Below are positions 51,397 to 60,380 of a stretch of DNA of 64,000 bases, piece by piece. The notes under the pieces were generated by a model, which was not told the DNA's origin, made no database searches, and saw only the letters and a program-made list of their open reading frames with translations. This DNA comes from Bog-756 sp963829235 (GTDB lineage Bacteria; Actinomycetota; Acidimicrobiia; Acidimicrobiales; RAAP-2). The position numbers and the translations under genes were made by a program. The stretch covers positions 1 through 64,000 of the forward strand of contig CAWHIF010000001.1 of NCBI GenBank assembly GCA_963829235.1. The letters are read 5' to 3'. Position 1 is the first letter of the stretch. The number at the start of each line of letters is the position of its first letter.

Positions 51397-52284
51397 ATGG
51401 ACGCACGGGAGATCGTCACGGCCGATCGGATCAGGATGGACGACCTCCTGACCAGGTATGCCAGCGCCATCGACCGTCGTGACTGGGCGCTCCTCGACAC
51501 CGTGTTCACCGCCGACGCGCATCTCGACTACCGGACGGCAGGCGGCCTCGAGGGGGACTATCCCGAGGTCCGAAAGTGGCTCGCCGACGTGCTGCCCATC
51601 TTCGACGTGACCCAGCACCTCGTGGTCAATCGTGAGTTCGAGGGCGGTGACGACGGTGCTCGGGCCAGATCGTGCTTCTTGAACGTCAACCGGCTGAAGG
51701 TCGAGGGAGAGCCGTGGCAGTTCACCGTCGGAGGCCAGTACCACGACCGGCTGGTGCGGACCGCGGACGGCTGGCGGATCGCCGACCGGATCGAGTACAC
51801 CCTCTGGTGGGACAACCCCATGCCCGGGCTGCCGGAAGCACCGTACACAGTGCCGGACTGCCCGGGCCGGACCTGCCCGGGCCCGGCACCGCCTGATCCC
51901 CAAAACCCCCAGGTCAGGGACGTATGTATACGTAATGCCTGGTCAGAGGGCTGTAACACGGTCAGCCCGGACCCGTTGTTAACGAGAACGGGGCCGGGTC
52001 CGTTGAACGGGGTTCCGCCACCTCGCTCCGGGCCTGGCCCCCACAAGGACCTCGGGAGCGTCCCCCGCTCCCGGGTGATCTGCCGTCTCGAGCCGGCCGG
52101 ACGACCCGGCAGATCGCCGACCACTCGGGTTGCCGGGCAGCGTCGCGCTCACCGATGCCCGCGGACCGGCCGGTCGGCGCATCCCGTCATCGCCGCATCC
52201 ACGATCTCCTGGCTGGGCGGGTTTCGGAGCGGCGTCCACGCAGCCCGGCGGGCCACCAGACTGTCCAGGATCAGCGCCATGTAG
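51397..52284 (+). CDS. NTF2-like (SnoaL) protein with a long run-on C-terminus
   Basis: The first about 150 residues (MDAREIVTADRIRMDDLLTR ... YTLWWDNPMPGLPEAPY) form a SnoaL/NTF2-like domain and would normally be the whole protein. No stop follows for about 145 further codons; the extension is Pro/Arg-rich, unlike any domain, and enters the 3' end of the convergent TetR gene by 136 bp. Either the native stop was lost or the true protein ends near residue 150 through an undetected frameshift. A TATCCT box 7 nt before the ATG suggests a leaderless transcript. Confidence 0.7.
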   Translation: MDAREIVTADRIRMDDLLTRYASAIDRRDWALLDTVFTADAHLDYRTAGGLEGDYPEVRKWLADVLPIFDVTQHLVVNREFEGGDDGARARSCFLNVNRLKVEGEPWQFTVGGQYHDRLVRTADGWRIADRIEYTLWWDNPMPGLPEAPYTVPDCPGRTCPGPAPPDPQNPQVRDVCIRNAWSEGCNTVSPDPLLTRTGPGPLNGVPPPRSGPGPHKDLGSVPRSRVICRLEPAGRPGRSPTTRVAGQRRAHRCPRTGRSAHPVIAASTISWLGGFRSGVHAARRATRLSRISAM

Positions 52285-52901
52285 CGCCGCCACAGCTCAG
52301 GATCGTTCTGACCCACGTAGTCGGACACCGCACCGAGCATGGTGACCAGCATCGGTACGTCGTTCACGACGACGTCAGGGCGCAGCTTCCCGCCCTGCTG
52401 GGCCCGCTCGATGATGGTGGCCAGAATCGGAGTGACGGCCTCGCGGGTCCTGGCCGCCCCGGCGCATCCGGACTCGCTCCGCAACAGGACGTCACGAAGC
52501 CCGCGATTGCGCATCTGCCACTCGAGCGCCTGCTCGATGAAGTGCACGAACCCTTCCCACGGGTCGTCGAACGCCGCCGCCTCCCGGGCCAGCACGACCA
52601 TGTTCTCGACCTTGTCCTCGAACAGGGCGTCGATGAGCGCCTCCTTGTTGGGGAAGCGGCGGTAGACGGTGCCGACCCCCACGCCGGCGACATGGGCCAC
52701 CTCGTCGAGCGACACTTCGAGCCCGCGCTCGGCGAACACCTGGGCCGCGGCGGCGAGCACCCGTTGGCGGTTGCGGGCCGCGTCGACCCGCAGCTTCCGC
52801 TCGACCGATCCGACGCCGCCGATGTCAATCGACCCACCCGCAGCAACCTCCGCCCCGAGCCCGGTGCCCGGCTCGCTTTCGGTGGCAATCGGGTGGTTCA
52901 C
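52149..52901 (-). CDS. TetR/AcrR-family transcriptional regulator
   Basis: A 250-residue TetR-type repressor. The HTH reads RQRVLAAAAQVFAERGLEVS with LDEVAHVAGVGVGTVYRRFP (around residues 43-84), followed by the helical ligand domain with VNDVPMLVTMLGAVSDYVGQ. GTG 52901 is preferred; the frame further upstream is antisense to the MFS gene. It is divergent from the DHA2 exporter, and a palindrome (52956-52969) lies between them, the standard layout of repressor and efflux target. Confidence 0.9.
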   Translation of the reverse strand: MNHPIATESEPGTGLGAEVAAGGSIDIGGVGSVERKLRVDAARNRQRVLAAAAQVFAERGLEVSLDEVAHVAGVGVGTVYRRFPNKEALIDALFEDKVENMVVLAREAAAFDDPWEGFVHFIEQALEWQMRNRGLRDVLLRSESGCAGAARTREAVTPILATIIERAQQGGKLRPDVVVNDVPMLVTMLGAVSDYVGQNDPELWRRYMALILDSLVARRAAWTPLRNPPSQEIVDAAMTGCADRPVRGHR

Positions 52902-52931
52902 GGAATGTTCATCTCGATTCGGCGTTGAAGT

Positions 52932-52969
52932 GGAGGAAGGTCCTCCGCATCCTGCTACTGTAAACAGCA
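52932..52969. promoter_or_regulatory. TetR/MFS divergent control region with palindromes
   Basis: GGAGGA-AGG-TCCTCC (52932-52946) is a perfect inverted repeat. TACTGT-AA-ACAGCA (52956-52969) is a near-perfect palindrome in an AT-richer patch and is the likely TetR operator, overlapping probable promoter sequence for both genes. Confidence 0.55.
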
Positions 52970-53034
52970 TAACCGGAGACGAGTGCTCCGGATGTGATCG
53001 TTCCCCCATCCCCCGGACCCAAAGGACAGAGGCC

Positions 53035-54609
53035 ATGGCCAGCGAACTACTGAACCCAGCGGAACATCCACCGTCGGTTGCCCCCAACCCCCACCACGAG
53101 CGACGCTGGCTGATCCTGGCCGTCCTCGGACTGGCCCAGCTCATGGTGGTGCTGGACGCCACCATCGTGAACATCGCCCTGCCGACGGCCCAGCACGCCC
53201 TCGGCTTCTCCAACGCCGACCGGCAGTGGATCGTGACCGGGTACGCCCTCTCCTTCGGCAGCCTGTTGCTGCTCGGCGGCCGGCTCTCCGACATCGTCGG
53301 TCGCAAGCGGGCCCTCATGATCGGACTGGCCGGGTTCGCCGGCGCCTCGGCGCTCGGCGGGTTCTCCACCAGCTTCACCATGCTCCTGTGCGCCCGGGTT
53401 CTCCAAGGGTCCTTCGGCGCCCTGCTGGCACCGGCCGCCCTGGCCATGCTGACCACGACGTTCATCGACCCGGGCGAGCGCGGGCGTGCCTTCGGCATCT
53501 ATGGCGCCATCGCCGGCGGCGGCGGTGCCATCGGCCTGTTGCTCGGAGGGATCCTGACCTCCTATGCCTCCTGGCGCTGGACCCTCTTCGTGAACCTGGT
53601 GATCGGCGCGGTGGCCATCGCCGGGGCCGCCGTCCTGTTGTCCAACAGCCGGGCTGCGAAGCGGCCCCACCTGGACCTCCCCGGCGTGGTCACCGCCACC
53701 GCCGGGCTGTTCGCACTCGTCTACGGGTTCTCCCACGCCGAGACCACCTCATGGGGCGACACGTACACGCTGGCCAGCCTGGTGGCCTCGGTCGTGCTCC
53801 TCGCCGCCTTCGTCGGCATCGAGCGACGGGTGTCGGAGCCGCTGCTCCCGCTGCGCATCGTGGTCGACCGCAACCGGGGCGGCGCCTTCATCGCCATGTT
53901 CGCCGCCGGTGCCGCCATGTTCGGCACCTTCTTGTTCCTCACCTACTACATGCAGGGCACGCTCCACTACTCCCCCGTCGTGACCGGGTTCGCCTACCTG
54001 CCGATGATCGTCGGGCTGGTCGCCTCGGCCCAGATCGCCACCAACGTCTTGCTCCCGCGGTTCGGGCCCAAGTTCATGGTGGCCGGGGGCATGGTGATGG
54101 CGGCGGCGGCCATGGCGCTGTTGACCCGTACCGGGCTGGACTCGAGCTATGTGACGGTCATCCTCCCGGCCCTCATCGTCCTCGGGCTCGGGTTCGGGCT
54201 CATCATGGCGCCCTCGATGAGTGTGGCCACCGTCGGCTTGGCCACGGACGCCGGCATCGCCTCGGCCATGGTCAACACCAGCCAGCAGGTGGGGGGCTCG
54301 GTCGGGACCTCCCTCCTCAACACCCTGAGCGCCACCGCGGTGACCGCATACGTGCTCGCCAACCGGGCCACGGCGACCTCGGTCCGCACGCTGCAGGCCG
54401 AGGCGACGGTCCACGGCTACCACGTCGTGTTCGCCTTCGCCGCCGTCTTCCTGGTGGCCGGGGCCGTGACCGCCGGGCTGCTACTTCGCCGGGGGGCGGT
54501 GGCCGCGCTGGCCATCGCCACTCCGGAGGAGTCGGAGGAGTCGGAGCGGTCGGAGCGGTCGGAGCGGTCGGGGGCCGGGGGGGCCGAGCCGGTCCTGGTC
54601 GGGGGCTGA
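53035..54609 (+). CDS. MFS transporter, DHA2 family (EmrB/QacA-type, 14 TM)
   Basis: A 524-residue membrane protein. TM1 carries LAQLMVVLDATIVNIALPTA, followed by WIVTGYALSFGSLLLLGG and the DIVGRKRALMIGL loop of motif A. About 14 helices follow, with LASLVASVVLLAAFVGI in the middle. The C-terminal tail is acidic (EESEESERSERSERSG). Proton-driven export of drugs or hydrophobic metabolites is expected. Regulated by the divergent TetR gene through the intergenic palindrome. AAAGGA lies 8 nt before the ATG. A second DHA2 exporter is at 8546-10099. Confidence 0.93.
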   Translation: MASELLNPAEHPPSVAPNPHHERRWLILAVLGLAQLMVVLDATIVNIALPTAQHALGFSNADRQWIVTGYALSFGSLLLLGGRLSDIVGRKRALMIGLAGFAGASALGGFSTSFTMLLCARVLQGSFGALLAPAALAMLTTTFIDPGERGRAFGIYGAIAGGGGAIGLLLGGILTSYASWRWTLFVNLVIGAVAIAGAAVLLSNSRAAKRPHLDLPGVVTATAGLFALVYGFSHAETTSWGDTYTLASLVASVVLLAAFVGIERRVSEPLLPLRIVVDRNRGGAFIAMFAAGAAMFGTFLFLTYYMQGTLHYSPVVTGFAYLPMIVGLVASAQIATNVLLPRFGPKFMVAGGMVMAAAAMALLTRTGLDSSYVTVILPALIVLGLGFGLIMAPSMSVATVGLATDAGIASAMVNTSQQVGGSVGTSLLNTLSATAVTAYVLANRATATSVRTLQAEATVHGYHVVFAFAAVFLVAGAVTAGLLLRRGAVAALAIATPEESEESERSERSERSGAGGAEPVLVGG

Positions 54610-54742
54610 CCGGACCTCGCCGGAACCAGCCCGGGCCGTGGACGACGGCGACGCATGGATCGAGGGCATGACCGGGACACCGGACCGACCCGGCCGGCTC
54701 TGCGCCGGAGGGGTGATCGGGGCACGGGCCCGGGGTTGGTAA

Positions 54743-54748
54743 TAGATT
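54743..54748 (+). promoter_or_regulatory. -10 box (TAGATT), leaderless SCO6745-type gene
   Basis: TAGATT ends 7 nt before the ATG at 54756. Confidence 0.6.
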
Positions 54749-54755
54749 GCCGCTC

Positions 54756-55514
54756 ATGGACACCCTCGAACTGGCAGACACGATCGCCGAACCGCTCGGA
54801 ACGGTGGGGATGAGCTTCTACTTCTCGCCTCAGGCCATCGCCCGGGGTGAGGGGATCGAGCTCGACGTCATCAGCTTCTACGCCGGCGGCCGGGGGGGAG
54901 TCCTCGGGGACATCGACGCCGTCGAGGTCGACCGGATCTTCTACTTCTTCAAGACCGGGCTGGTGGCCACGATGGTCGAGAAGGCCCGGGCCGGGGCCGA
55001 CCGCCAGGAGACGGTGTCGACCCATCTGGGTGCGGCCGACGACTACGCGTCCGCCACCTTCGGCGCCATCCCCACCGACGTCCTCTCCGGCTTCTCCGCG
55101 GCGGCGAAGGCGCTCGCCGCCACGCTGCCCACCGGAAGGTGGCCGCTGGTCGACGGGTACCTGGCCCAGCGCGTCCCGGCCGATCCCGTCCACGAGGCCT
55201 ACTACTGGTCCATCGTTCTCCGGGAGCTGCGGGGCGGGGTACACACTGACGCCGTCATGGCCGCCGGGCTGAGCGCGGCCGAGGCGTGCCAGCTCGACCA
55301 CGGTGGGATCTCCTTCGGCCTTCACGGTTACGGCGACCAGGATCGCAGCGAGGAGACCGAGGACCTGCTGGCCAGGCGCGGCGCCGTCGAGGCGGAAACC
55401 TCGAACCGCATGGCCGTCCTGCTCGAGGTCCTCGACGGTGGCCAGCGCCGGGCCCTGGCCGAGGGGGCGATCGCCCTTCACGATGCCGTCGCCGCTCCGG
55501 TTCCGGTCGCCTGA
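54756..55514 (+). CDS. SCO6745-family (SalK-like) helical protein
   Basis: A 252-residue all-alpha protein. ADTIAEPLGTVGMSFYFSPQ at the start, GDIDAVEVDRIFYFFKTGLV in the middle and EAYYWSIVLRELRGGVHTDA are typical of the SCO6745/SalK group, a winged-helix-like family restricted largely to actinobacteria with unknown biochemical role. The GTG/ATG choice favours ATG 54756, 7 nt after TAGATT. The next gene, an alpha/beta hydrolase, starts 56 bp downstream. Confidence 0.82.
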   Translation: MDTLELADTIAEPLGTVGMSFYFSPQAIARGEGIELDVISFYAGGRGGVLGDIDAVEVDRIFYFFKTGLVATMVEKARAGADRQETVSTHLGAADDYASATFGAIPTDVLSGFSAAAKALAATLPTGRWPLVDGYLAQRVPADPVHEAYYWSIVLRELRGGVHTDAVMAAGLSAAEACQLDHGGISFGLHGYGDQDRSEETEDLLARRGAVEAETSNRMAVLLEVLDGGQRRALAEGAIALHDAVAAPVPVA

Positions 55515-55570
55515 CCGGACCTGGACGACCTGAACGACCTGAACGAACCTGACGCCGGGCCTGACGCAAC

Positions 55571-56254
55571 GTGACCACGGGGCAGGCACCGAGTTCGCTG
55601 GTCCTCCTGCACGGGTTCGCCTCGACCTTCGAGCACAACTGGCAGCAGTCGGGATGGGTCGACATCCTGGCCGACTTCGGGTGCTCGGCCCCCCCGATCG
55701 ACCTCCCGGGCCATGGATCGTCGAGACGGGAGGTGGATCCCTCCGCCTATGCATCGGTCGCCGAGGACGTCTTCGCCCTCCTGCCGCAGCCGGCCAACGC
55801 CGTCGGGTTCTCGGCCGGGGGCGAGCTCCTGTTGCGCATGGCCATCGCCCATCCCGGCTGCTTCGAGAGACTCGCCCTCCTCGGGCTGGGGGACAACGTC
55901 TTCGACTCCGCCGACCCGTCCACCCTGGCCGACTCCCTCGAGGCGGGCGCCGAGCCCGAGGACGTGCAGGCCCGCCTCTTCCATCGGTTGGCCGCGTCGT
56001 CGGGCAACGACCCGGCGGCACTGTCGGCGTTCCTGCGCCGGCCGCGGCAGCCGATCCGCGCCGTGGATCTGTCGACCGTCACCTGTCCGGTCCTCGTCGT
56101 GCTGGGGGACCGGGACATGACAAGGACCGCCGACCGGCTGGTCGCCGCGCTGCCGGCGGCATCATTCGTCTCGGTTCCCGGGGTCGACCACTTCGCCACC
56201 CCGTCCGACTTCGGAGTGATCGATGCCACCATGAGGTTCTTCGGCTTCGAGTGA
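55571..56254 (+). CDS. Alpha/beta hydrolase
   Basis: A 227-residue alpha/beta hydrolase. LVLLHGFASTF provides the oxyanion HG, GFSAGGELLLRMA has the nucleophile Ser in G-x-S-x-G, VVLGDRDMTR the Asp, and GVDHFATPSDF the His. All triad residues are present. Substrate is unknown; relatives include esterases and C-C hydrolases of aromatic pathways. It starts with GTG after a spacer with GACCTGAAC repeats (about 55530-55550). Confidence 0.88.
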   Translation: MTTGQAPSSLVLLHGFASTFEHNWQQSGWVDILADFGCSAPPIDLPGHGSSRREVDPSAYASVAEDVFALLPQPANAVGFSAGGELLLRMAIAHPGCFERLALLGLGDNVFDSADPSTLADSLEAGAEPEDVQARLFHRLAASSGNDPAALSAFLRRPRQPIRAVDLSTVTCPVLVVLGDRDMTRTADRLVAALPAASFVSVPGVDHFATPSDFGVIDATMRFFGFE

Positions 56255-56358
56255 GGTCGGTGTCCCCCGGTCCACGCGGCGCCCTGTCCGCCGGGTCACG
56301 ACTGGAACAGCACCTCATCCCGCCGCAGTAGAGTCCGGGTTTTCGGAAAGGAACTGAC

Positions 56359-57039
56359 ATGAGCGATCTGGTGCTGGCCGACGAACGGGAGGCGGTGGCC
56401 AGCGCAAGCCGGCACCTGGCCGAGACCGGCCTGGTCATCGGCACGGCCGGCAACATCTCGGCCCGGCAGGGCGATCTCATCGCGGTCACGCCCACCGGCG
56501 CCGACCTGGGCAAGGTCACGGCCGAGATGGTCACCGTCATCGACCTCGACGGCGAGGTGGTGGACGGCGAGTTCGCCCCGACCTCCGAGGTACCGCTGCA
56601 CACCGGCATCTACGCCGCCACCAACGCCCTGGCCATCACCCATGCCCACGCCATGGCGTCGACCGCCCTGTCGTGCACCCACGACGAGCTCCCGCCGCTG
56701 CACTACAGCTGCCTCGGCCTCGGGGGCGCACCCCGGACCGCGCCCTACGCCACCTTCGGGTCGCAGGAGTTGGCCGACAACGTCATCAAGGCGCTCAAGG
56801 GCCGGAACGCGGCCATGATGCGGAACCACGGCTCGATCGCCTACGGGTCCAAGATGGCCGAGGCCGTGGAGCGCCTCGAGCTCCTCGAATGGCTGGCCGA
56901 GCTCTACTGGCGCGCCTCGTCCATGGGGACCCCGCACGTCCTCACCGACAAGGACTTCGAAGCCATCATCATGTCGGCCATGGAAAAGGGGTACGGCAGC
57001 GTGAAGAAGGTCGACAAGAAGGACAAGAAGAAGGCCTGA
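56359..57039 (+). CDS. Class II aldolase/adducin family protein (fuculose-phosphate aldolase-like)
   Basis: A 226-residue class II aldolase. GTAGNISARQGDLIAVTPTG, the Glu in SEVPLHTGIYAAT, the metal ligands HAHAMAST, and the third His in MMRNHGSIAYG make a complete zinc site as in L-fuculose-1-phosphate aldolase. The C-terminus has an unusual lysine-rich tail (KKVDKKDKKKA), not needed for catalysis. It probably cleaves a sugar phosphate or a related hydroxyacid. AAAGGA precedes the ATG. The aldo/keto reductase gene follows after 55 bp. Confidence 0.88.
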   Translation: MSDLVLADEREAVASASRHLAETGLVIGTAGNISARQGDLIAVTPTGADLGKVTAEMVTVIDLDGEVVDGEFAPTSEVPLHTGIYAATNALAITHAHAMASTALSCTHDELPPLHYSCLGLGGAPRTAPYATFGSQELADNVIKALKGRNAAMMRNHGSIAYGSKMAEAVERLELLEWLAELYWRASSMGTPHVLTDKDFEAIIMSAMEKGYGSVKKVDKKDKKKA

Positions 57040-57094
57040 CGCCGTCCCGCGGACCGGGGCGTGACGCCGGGCACCGGTCGAACGGGAGAACACC

Positions 57095-58111
57095 ATGAGG
57101 CAGCGGGTGCTGGGTGGGACCGGCATGTGGGTCAGCGAGTACGCGTTGGGCACGATGATGCTCGGCGCCATGGGCAATCCCGACCGTGACGAGTCGGTCC
57201 GCATGGTCCACACCGCGCTCGATGCCGGTGTCAACTTCGTGGACACGGCCGACGTCTACTCGCTGGGCGAGTCCGAGGAGATCGTCGGCCGGGCGCTCAA
57301 GGGACGGCGCGACGAGGTCGTGCTGGCCACCAAGTTCGGCCTCCCCGTGGGTCCGGATCCCAACCGACGTGGGGGATCCCCGCGCTGGATCGCCCGTGCT
57401 GTGGAGGAGAGCCTCCGGCGCCTCGATACCGACCACATCGATCTCTACCAGATGCACCGGCCGGATCGCGACACGGACATCGACGAGACGCTGTCCGCGC
57501 TCTCCGACCTGGTACGGGCGGGCAAGGTGCGGGCCATCGGCTCCTCCACCTTTCCGGCCGATCTGATCGTCGAGGCGCAGTGGGTGGCCGAACGGCGCGG
57601 CCACCACCGATTCCGGACCGAGCAGCCGCGGTACTCGATCTTCTCACGGACCGTCGAGGCCTCCGTGCTCCCGGCCGCCCAACGCCACGGCATGGGTGTC
57701 CTCACCTACGGACCGCTGAGCAGCGGGTGGCTGTCCGGACGGGCCGACCCGACCCGCGGCCACCGTGCCGAGGGGTTCGGAGCCAGGAACTTCGATCTCG
57801 CCATCCCGGGCAACCGGGCCAAGCTGGACGCGGTGAGCCGGCTCACCGCGGTCGCCGCCGACGCGGGGATGCCCCTCTCCCATCTGGCCACCGCATTCGT
57901 GCGGGCCCACCCGGCGGTCACGTCGGTCATCATCGGCCCCCGGACACCCGGCCAGCTCGCCGATCTCCTGGCCGGCGGCGACGTCGGGCTGGACGGGGAC
58001 ACCCTCGACCGCATCGACGGGATCGTGGCTCCGGGCACCGAGCTCAACCCGGCGGACAACGCCTTCGCCACCCCACCGGCCATCGAGGACAAGCACCTGC
58101 GCCGCCGGTGA
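57095..58111 (+). CDS. Aldo/keto reductase
   Basis: A 338-residue AKR. FVDTADVYSLGESEEIVGR contains the catalytic Asp and Tyr, VVLATKFGLPVGPDPN the Lys, and LYQMHRPDRDTDIDET the His. The C-terminal NADPH-binding helix region reads FVRAHPAVTSVIIGPRTPGQ. Members reduce aldehydes and ketones or act on sugars. Its position directly after the aldolase suggests sugar or sugar-acid handling. GGGAGAA lies before the ATG. Confidence 0.92.
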   Translation: MRQRVLGGTGMWVSEYALGTMMLGAMGNPDRDESVRMVHTALDAGVNFVDTADVYSLGESEEIVGRALKGRRDEVVLATKFGLPVGPDPNRRGGSPRWIARAVEESLRRLDTDHIDLYQMHRPDRDTDIDETLSALSDLVRAGKVRAIGSSTFPADLIVEAQWVAERRGHHRFRTEQPRYSIFSRTVEASVLPAAQRHGMGVLTYGPLSSGWLSGRADPTRGHRAEGFGARNFDLAIPGNRAKLDAVSRLTAVAADAGMPLSHLATAFVRAHPAVTSVIIGPRTPGQLADLLAGGDVGLDGDTLDRIDGIVAPGTELNPADNAFATPPAIEDKHLRRR

Positions 58112-58126
58112 GGGTCGTTCCGCCCG

Positions 58127-59815
58127 CTACCCGCGGGAGCCGAAGTAGGTCTCGCGCAACTCGCGCTTCAAGATCTTGCCCGAGGGGTTGCGGGGGAAGC
58201 GCTCGCCGGTGAAGACCATCCGGCTCGGGACCTTGAACATGGCCAGCTTGTCGGCCAGGAAGTCCTTGAGCTGGTCGGCGGTGAGGGTGGACCCGCCTTT
58301 GAGCTGGATCACACAGGCGACCTCCTCGCCCAGACGCTCGTGGGGGATGCCGAACACCGCCGCCTCGTAGACGTCGGTGTGGTCGTAGATGGCGCTCTCC
58401 ACCTCGGCGCAGTAGACGTTCTCGCCCGCCCGGAGCACCATGTCCTTGGCCCGGTCCTCGACGTAGAGGAAGCCCTCCTCGTCGATCCGGCCCAGGTCGC
58501 CCGAGGCCAACCAGCCGTCGACGATGCTCTCCGCCGTCGCCTCGGGCTTGTTCCAGTAGCCGCGGAAGACATTCGGGCCCTTCATCCAGATCTGGCCGCG
58601 TTCGCCGACGGGCACGGGATCGCCGTCCTCGTCACGGATCTCGGTGTCCAAGATGGTGGTCCGGGCCCGGCCGGTCGAGGTCGGGTGGGTCACGTAGTCG
58701 TCGCCGCTGTTGCCCGGACCGAAACCGTTGGTCTCGGTCATCCCGTAGCCGATGTTGGGCCGGCCCCGCGAGAACCCGTGCTCGACGCGGTCGACCAGCT
58801 TCACCGGGGCCGGGGCACCACCACCGCCGATCGTGGCCAGCGACGAGGTGTCGTACTTGGAGAACGCCGGGCTCTCCAGCAGGTCCCAGCTCTGGGTGGG
58901 CACACCGACGAAGGCGGTCACCTGTTCGGCCTCGATGAGGCGCAGCGCCGTCTCGGGGTCCCAGCGGTGCATCATCACCAGCTTCATCTTCATCCCGAAG
59001 CACGAGAGCATCACCGGAACGCACCCGGTCACATGGAAGAGGGGCACGATGAGGATGAAGCTCGGCGGGCGTCCGCCCTCGCCGAGCGGGTTCTTGCCCT
59101 GTCGGGCCGTCTGGATGGTGGCACCGGCCCAGAACGCCATCAGCGCCTGGGTCACGGCCCGGTGGGTCGACACGGCACCCTTCGGGAACCCGGTCGTGCC
59201 CGACGTGTAGAGGATGGTGGCGTCGTCGTCCGGCTCGACCTCGACGGCGGGCATGGCCTCACCCAGCGTGACGACCTCGTCGTAGCGGCGGACACCGGTC
59301 GGCTGCGGCTCGATCTCGTCGGCCCGGACCACGACCATGGGGATGTTCCTCGAGTGGGCGGCCCGGTGGGCGCGCTCGATCCGCTCGGGATCGGCGATGA
59401 GCACGGAGAGGCCGGAGTCCTCGATGGCGTAGTCGACCTCCGCCTCGGTCCACCATGCGTTGAGGGAGACCGACACCGCTCCGATGGAGACGATGGCCGC
59501 GAACGAGACGATCCATTCGGGGAGGTTCCGCATGGAGATGCCGACCCGGTCCCCCCTGCCGACGCCGAAGGTCTTCACCAGCGCGGCGGCCAGGGCGTCG
59601 ACGTGACGCATGGTCTCGTCGAAGGTCCACCGCTCGTCCTCGTAGACGAGAAACGTCGACTGATCACCGCGTGCGCCGGCGAAGACCTGGCCGAGGTGGG
59701 GAGGGGCGTTCTTGAACAGGCGGTAGTCGATTCCCGCGACCGATCCGTCCACGAGCTCGAAGAGCTGGCCGGGCCCGGTCACCCGGGCCAGGGCTTCGTC
59801 GTAACCGAGTGACAT
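58127..59815 (-). CDS. Acyl-CoA synthetase / class I adenylate-forming enzyme
   Basis: A 562-residue AMP-dependent CoA ligase. P-loop ILYTSGTTGFPKGAVSTHRA, the adenylation motif YGMTETNGFGPGN, the hinge GDLGRIDEEGFLYVEDRAKD and the catalytic Lys in RNPSGKILKRELRE are all present. It activates a carboxylic acid (fatty, aromatic or steroid side chain) as the acyl-CoA with ATP. ATG 59815 was chosen over GTG 59824 because of the AGAGAGG site. A TAAGAT box (59909-59914, minus) may be the -10. It may feed the CoA-transferase, dienoyl-CoA reductase and carboxyltransferase steps elsewhere in the window. Confidence 0.93.
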   Translation of the reverse strand: MSLGYDEALARVTGPGQLFELVDGSVAGIDYRLFKNAPPHLGQVFAGARGDQSTFLVYEDERWTFDETMRHVDALAAALVKTFGVGRGDRVGISMRNLPEWIVSFAAIVSIGAVSVSLNAWWTEAEVDYAIEDSGLSVLIADPERIERAHRAAHSRNIPMVVVRADEIEPQPTGVRRYDEVVTLGEAMPAVEVEPDDDATILYTSGTTGFPKGAVSTHRAVTQALMAFWAGATIQTARQGKNPLGEGGRPPSFILIVPLFHVTGCVPVMLSCFGMKMKLVMMHRWDPETALRLIEAEQVTAFVGVPTQSWDLLESPAFSKYDTSSLATIGGGGAPAPVKLVDRVEHGFSRGRPNIGYGMTETNGFGPGNSGDDYVTHPTSTGRARTTILDTEIRDEDGDPVPVGERGQIWMKGPNVFRGYWNKPEATAESIVDGWLASGDLGRIDEEGFLYVEDRAKDMVLRAGENVYCAEVESAIYDHTDVYEAAVFGIPHERLGEEVACVIQLKGGSTLTADQLKDFLADKLAMFKVPSRMVFTGERFPRNPSGKILKRELRETYFGSRG

Positions 59816-59986
59816 CGATGCCACCTCTCTCCCCAGGAGCTCAGGTCCCCCAGCTCAACCCATACCCCGGCGCCCCCAGATCCGCGCAGGCTCGGTGACC
59901 AGCGATCTTAGGCCCCGGGGGCGGGCAGGGCCGATCTGCATCGCCACCGGACCCGTCCGTGACCGATCCGTGACCGATCCGGACTC

Positions 59987-60380
59987 CTACCCTGCTGCCG
60001 CGGCGTCGAGGACGGCGAGGATCTCGTCACCCCAGCGCTCGAGTCGAAGGGGTCCGATCCCGCGGCACCGGGCCAGTTCGGCGAGCGTGTGCGGGAGATC
60101 GACGGCGATACCGATCAGGTCCTTGTCGGTGAGGACCACGTAGGCGGGCACCGACTCCTTCCTGGCCACGGCCGACCGCCACTCGCGCAGGGACCGTTCG
60201 GCGACCTGGCCCACCTCCGACAGGGCCGGGGCCGGGTCGCGCTCTTTGGCCGGTGCCACCGGCTTGCGGCGCGCCGGCGATCGCTGGTCCCGCCGCCCGG
60301 CCGGGGCGCGGCCCGCGGTGCCGGTCGTGGTGGGAGCCCGGTGCGGCCGGGACCCGTCGAGCTCGGCGAGGAACGCCGAC
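59987..60380 (-). pseudogene. Out-of-frame C-terminal HRDC domain of the UvrD-type helicase
   Basis: In a different frame from the helicase and ending at TAG 59987, this stretch reads SAFLAELDGSRPHRAPTTTG, a Pro/Ala-rich linker, then an HRDC domain: SLREWRSAVARKESVPAYVV and DLPHTLAELARCRGIGPLRL. It continues the helicase, whose frame ends its real homology at ALLADADAP near 60385. One extra C in a CCC run (GGG at 60381-60383 on the plus strand) accounts for the shift. It is either a sequencing error or a truncation. Confidence 0.75.

Noticed and set aside
51920..51933. ACGTAT-GT-ATACGT palindrome as an attachment site or tRNA remnant
   Set aside because: No tRNA structure, integrase or duplicated copy was found; it may just be a regulatory or terminator-related patch.
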